Assembly (NCBI RefSeq): GCF_030816725.1
Contig: NZ_JAUSYG010000001.1
Coordinates: 62,001-126,000, forward strand
Reading direction: 5' to 3'
Length of the DNA stretch: 64,000 nucleotides
Source of the DNA: Pseudarthrobacter defluvii
GTDB taxonomy: Bacteria > Actinomycetota > Actinomycetes > Actinomycetales > Micrococcaceae
Shown here: piece by piece, positions 63,301-64,000 of the stretch
How the letters are laid out: each line of letters begins with the position of its first letter
How positions within the stretch are numbered: position 1 is the first letter of the stretch
The notes under the pieces: model-generated
The model's database searches: none
Told to the model about the DNA's origin: nothing
The model's input: the letters and a program-made list of their open reading frames with translations, nothing else
Position numbers and translations under genes: made by a program

Positions 63301-63843
63301 CTTGAGTCCGTCCAGCGCGCCCTGGCGTCCGACGCCGAGGCCTGGGCTTCGGAGTTCGGCACGGCCAAGGATGTGTCGGGGCTGAGTGCGGAACGCAACA
63401 TCTTCCGCTACCGCCACCTGCCGGTCACCATCCGCCTCTCCGAAGGCGCGCCCGTGGCGCACCTTGTCCGGACCGTGGCGGCCGGTGTGCTGGCGGGTTC
63501 GGCACTCACGGTTTCCACCGCCGTCGAACTTCCCGCCCAGCTGCGTTCCGTGCTCACCGCACAGGACATTGACGTGACGGTGGATTCCGACGCCGGCTGG
63601 CTGGCTTCCGCGGGACACCTCGCCGCGGCGGGCAAGCTGTCCGGCGCCCGGATCCGCCTGATCGGGGGCGACGCGTCGGCGCTCGCCGAGGCGACGGGCG
63701 GGCGACCCGACCTGGCCGTCTACGCCCATGCCGTCACTGAGGCCGGCCGCGTGGAACTGCTGCCGTTCCTCCACGAGCAGGCTGTCAGCATCACCGCCCA
63801 CCGGTTCGGCACCCCGAACCACCTGTCGGAGCCCTTGATCTAG
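60325..63843 (+). CDS. putA: Bifunctional proline dehydrogenase / glutamate-semialdehyde dehydrogenase
   Basis: This 1172-residue enzyme oxidises proline to glutamate in two steps. The FAD proline dehydrogenase domain (about 30-460) has the barrel motifs VDYVSIKVSS, FINLDMEEYKDLDMT and GAGIKVRVVKGANLP. The NAD aldehyde dehydrogenase domain (about 510-1000) has VTPPWNFPVAIPAGS, LAETSGKNAIIVS and catalytic Cys in FGHAGQKCSAASLV. The C-terminal 170 residues are a less conserved domain typical of this long actinobacterial form. There is no N-terminal ribbon-helix-helix, so this PutA is not itself a repressor. The start at 60325 is followed by a normal N terminus. A terminator lies 35 bases after the stop. 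Confidence 0.95.
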   Translation: MTHVAMEPAVTKAATPQTVDVDVPQAKALADDAVALVRRWLTEAAKVPVDASAEQLAGVLKDPNGLDFTVGFVDGVVRPEDLNVAARNLAKLAPKVPAFLPWYMRSAVALGGTMAPVMPQVVIPIARKVLREMVGHLIVDATETKLGPAIAKIKKDGIKLNVNLLGEAVLGEHEASRRLEGTHTLLARPDVDYVSIKVSSTVAPHSAWAFDEAVEHVVEKLTPLFQRANSFAAGGRKAKFINLDMEEYKDLDMTIAVFTRILDKPEFKNLEAGIVLQAYLPDALSAMIRLQDWAAGRRANGGAGIKVRVVKGANLPMEQVEASLHDWPLATWGTKQDSDTSYKRVINYALHPDRIRNVRIGVAGHNLFDIAFAWLLAKQRGIADTAQQSIEFEMLLGMAQGQAEAVKKDVGSLLLYTPVVHPAEFDVAIAYLIRRLEEGASQENFMSAVFELSENEGLFEREKQRFLSSLEALDNTVPLPNRRQDRNLPPEPMPHTGFGNTPDTDPALPANRTWGRAILERVESSTLGNAAVKAAFINDEETLNAAITNAVDKGKAWGELSGNERAEILHRAGEILEARRADLLEVMASETGKTIDQGDPEVSEAVDFAHYYAESARKLDTVDGATFVPAKLTVVTPPWNFPVAIPAGSTLAALAAGSAVVIKPAKQAARSGAVMVEALWEAGVPKGVLTMVQLGERELGTQLISHPAVDRVILTGGYETAELFRSFRKDLPLLAETSGKNAIIVSPSADLDLAAKDVAYSAFGHAGQKCSAASLVILVGSVAKSKRFHNQLIDAVTSLKVGYPQDPTSQMGPIIEPANGKLLNALTTLGDGENWAVEPKQLDDTGRLWSPGVRYGVKRGSYFHLTEFFGPVLGVMTADTLEEAIAIQNQIEYGLTAGLHSLNSEELGIWLDGIQAGNLYVNRGITGAIVQRQPFGGWKKSAVGAGTKAGGPNYLAGLGDWTPATSTATAPVTHAGVRRILNAAGPALQPAELESVQRALASDAEAWASEFGTAKDVSGLSAERNIFRYRHLPVTIRLSEGAPVAHLVRTVAAGVLAGSALTVSTAVELPAQLRSVLTAQDIDVTVDSDAGWLASAGHLAAAGKLSGARIRLIGGDASALAEATGGRPDLAVYAHAVTEAGRVELLPFLHEQAVSITAHRFGTPNHLSEPLI

Positions 63844-63878
63844 TGCGGAGGCGCTGACCAGGGTTACACGGGCAAAAG

Positions 63879-63918
63879 AAGGCCGGGCAGCCACCTGCTG
63901 GTGGTTGCCCGGCCTTAT
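63879..63918. terminator. Terminator after putA
   Basis: GGCCGGGCAGCCAC and GTGGTTGCCCGGCC form a 14-bp stem with one G-T pair around a short loop, with AA before and TT-rich sequence after. It probably serves putA and the minus-strand gene that seems to enter from the right edge. Confidence 0.85.
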
Positions 63919-63966
63919 TGCTGTGGTGTCCGCGCCTGTTGCGCAGGGATGAGACCTCGCCGGTTC

Positions 63967-63999
63967 CTAGCCCAAGTACCAGCCGGGCGGTGTCCATGT
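63967..63999 (-). CDS. Possible C-terminal end of a gene entering from the right edge
   Basis: The minus strand reads TWTPPGWYLG and a TAG stop in one frame, a plausible protein C terminus just past a bidirectional terminator. Too little is inside the window to name it. An alternative frame in the same place has no stop here. Confidence 0.3.
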   Translation of the reverse strand, partial: TWTPPGWYLG

Positions 64000-64000
64000 G

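Noticed and set aside
1..64000. CRISPR array, tRNA or rRNA genes
   Set aside because: No regularly spaced direct repeats and no tRNA- or rRNA-like sequence were noticed. A dedicated tRNA search was not possible here, so a single tRNA could be missed.

Overview
The window is high-GC actinobacterial chromosome, most likely Arthrobacter or Pseudarthrobacter (Micrococcaceae). Supporting signs are a DUF4193 protein, a mycothiol-dependent maleylpyruvate-isomerase-type protein, an actinobacterial-style fused PutA, a fused ECF transporter, LAL-type regulation beside a ben cluster, and strong G/C third-position bias in the core genes. Genus assignment is inference; no rRNA or tRNA gene was seen.

Region 1 (1-17.7 kb) is a mosaic accessory region. 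It has a decayed oxidoreductase, a serine resolvase, a frameshifted 651-residue protein with a C-terminal HEPN-like RNxxxH motif, a cold-shock gene and a DUF4193 gene. Next comes a recombinase operon (tyrosine recombinase, small HTH protein, zinc-ribbon recombinase-like protein) whose first gene is split by an IS21-family insertion with an intact target duplication. Then follow a two-gene membrane-protein module, a 1023-residue SIR2-STAND-type protein (candidate anti-phage NADase) and an IS5-family element. Three different resolvase 3' ends mark junctions in this region. Two dif-like sites in direct orientation (about 11.03 and 17.66 kb) bracket the membrane module, SIR2 gene and IS5 element.

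Region 2 (17.8-27.1 kb) is core-like: metH, a DUF6994-like protein, a single-chain ECF vitamin transporter (T, two ATPases, S) overlapping a lipoprotein gene, and a wax ester/acylglycerol synthase-family gene. Region 3 (27.2-32.9 kb) is a choline-to-betaine operon (permease, betA, betB) below a TetR gene, with a symmetrical double operator in front of betB.

Region 4 (33.2-47.2 kb) is a benzoate/catechol cluster: benE-catA, a benA lacking its Rieske half, benB, benC fused to an FCD sensor domain, benD, a frameshifted LAL regulator, catR-catB-catC, benK and a frameshifted mycothiol-dependent isomerase. Benzoate would be taken up by BenE/BenK, oxidised by BenABC and BenD to catechol, and opened by CatA/CatB/CatC toward beta-ketoadipate. 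The benA deletion should break the first step unless another copy exists.

Region 5 (47.2-64 kb) holds a decayed solute-binding protein, a secreted 778-residue coiled-coil protein, stress-type enzymes, an MFS exporter, a sarcosine-oxidase-type flavoenzyme, an AEC carrier, panD, a LysR-amino acid permease pair, a 108-bp palindrome and putA.

Three genes each carry a one-base disruption in a G4/G5 run (1948-1951, 41318-41322, 47001-47005). These may be homopolymer sequencing errors rather than biology.
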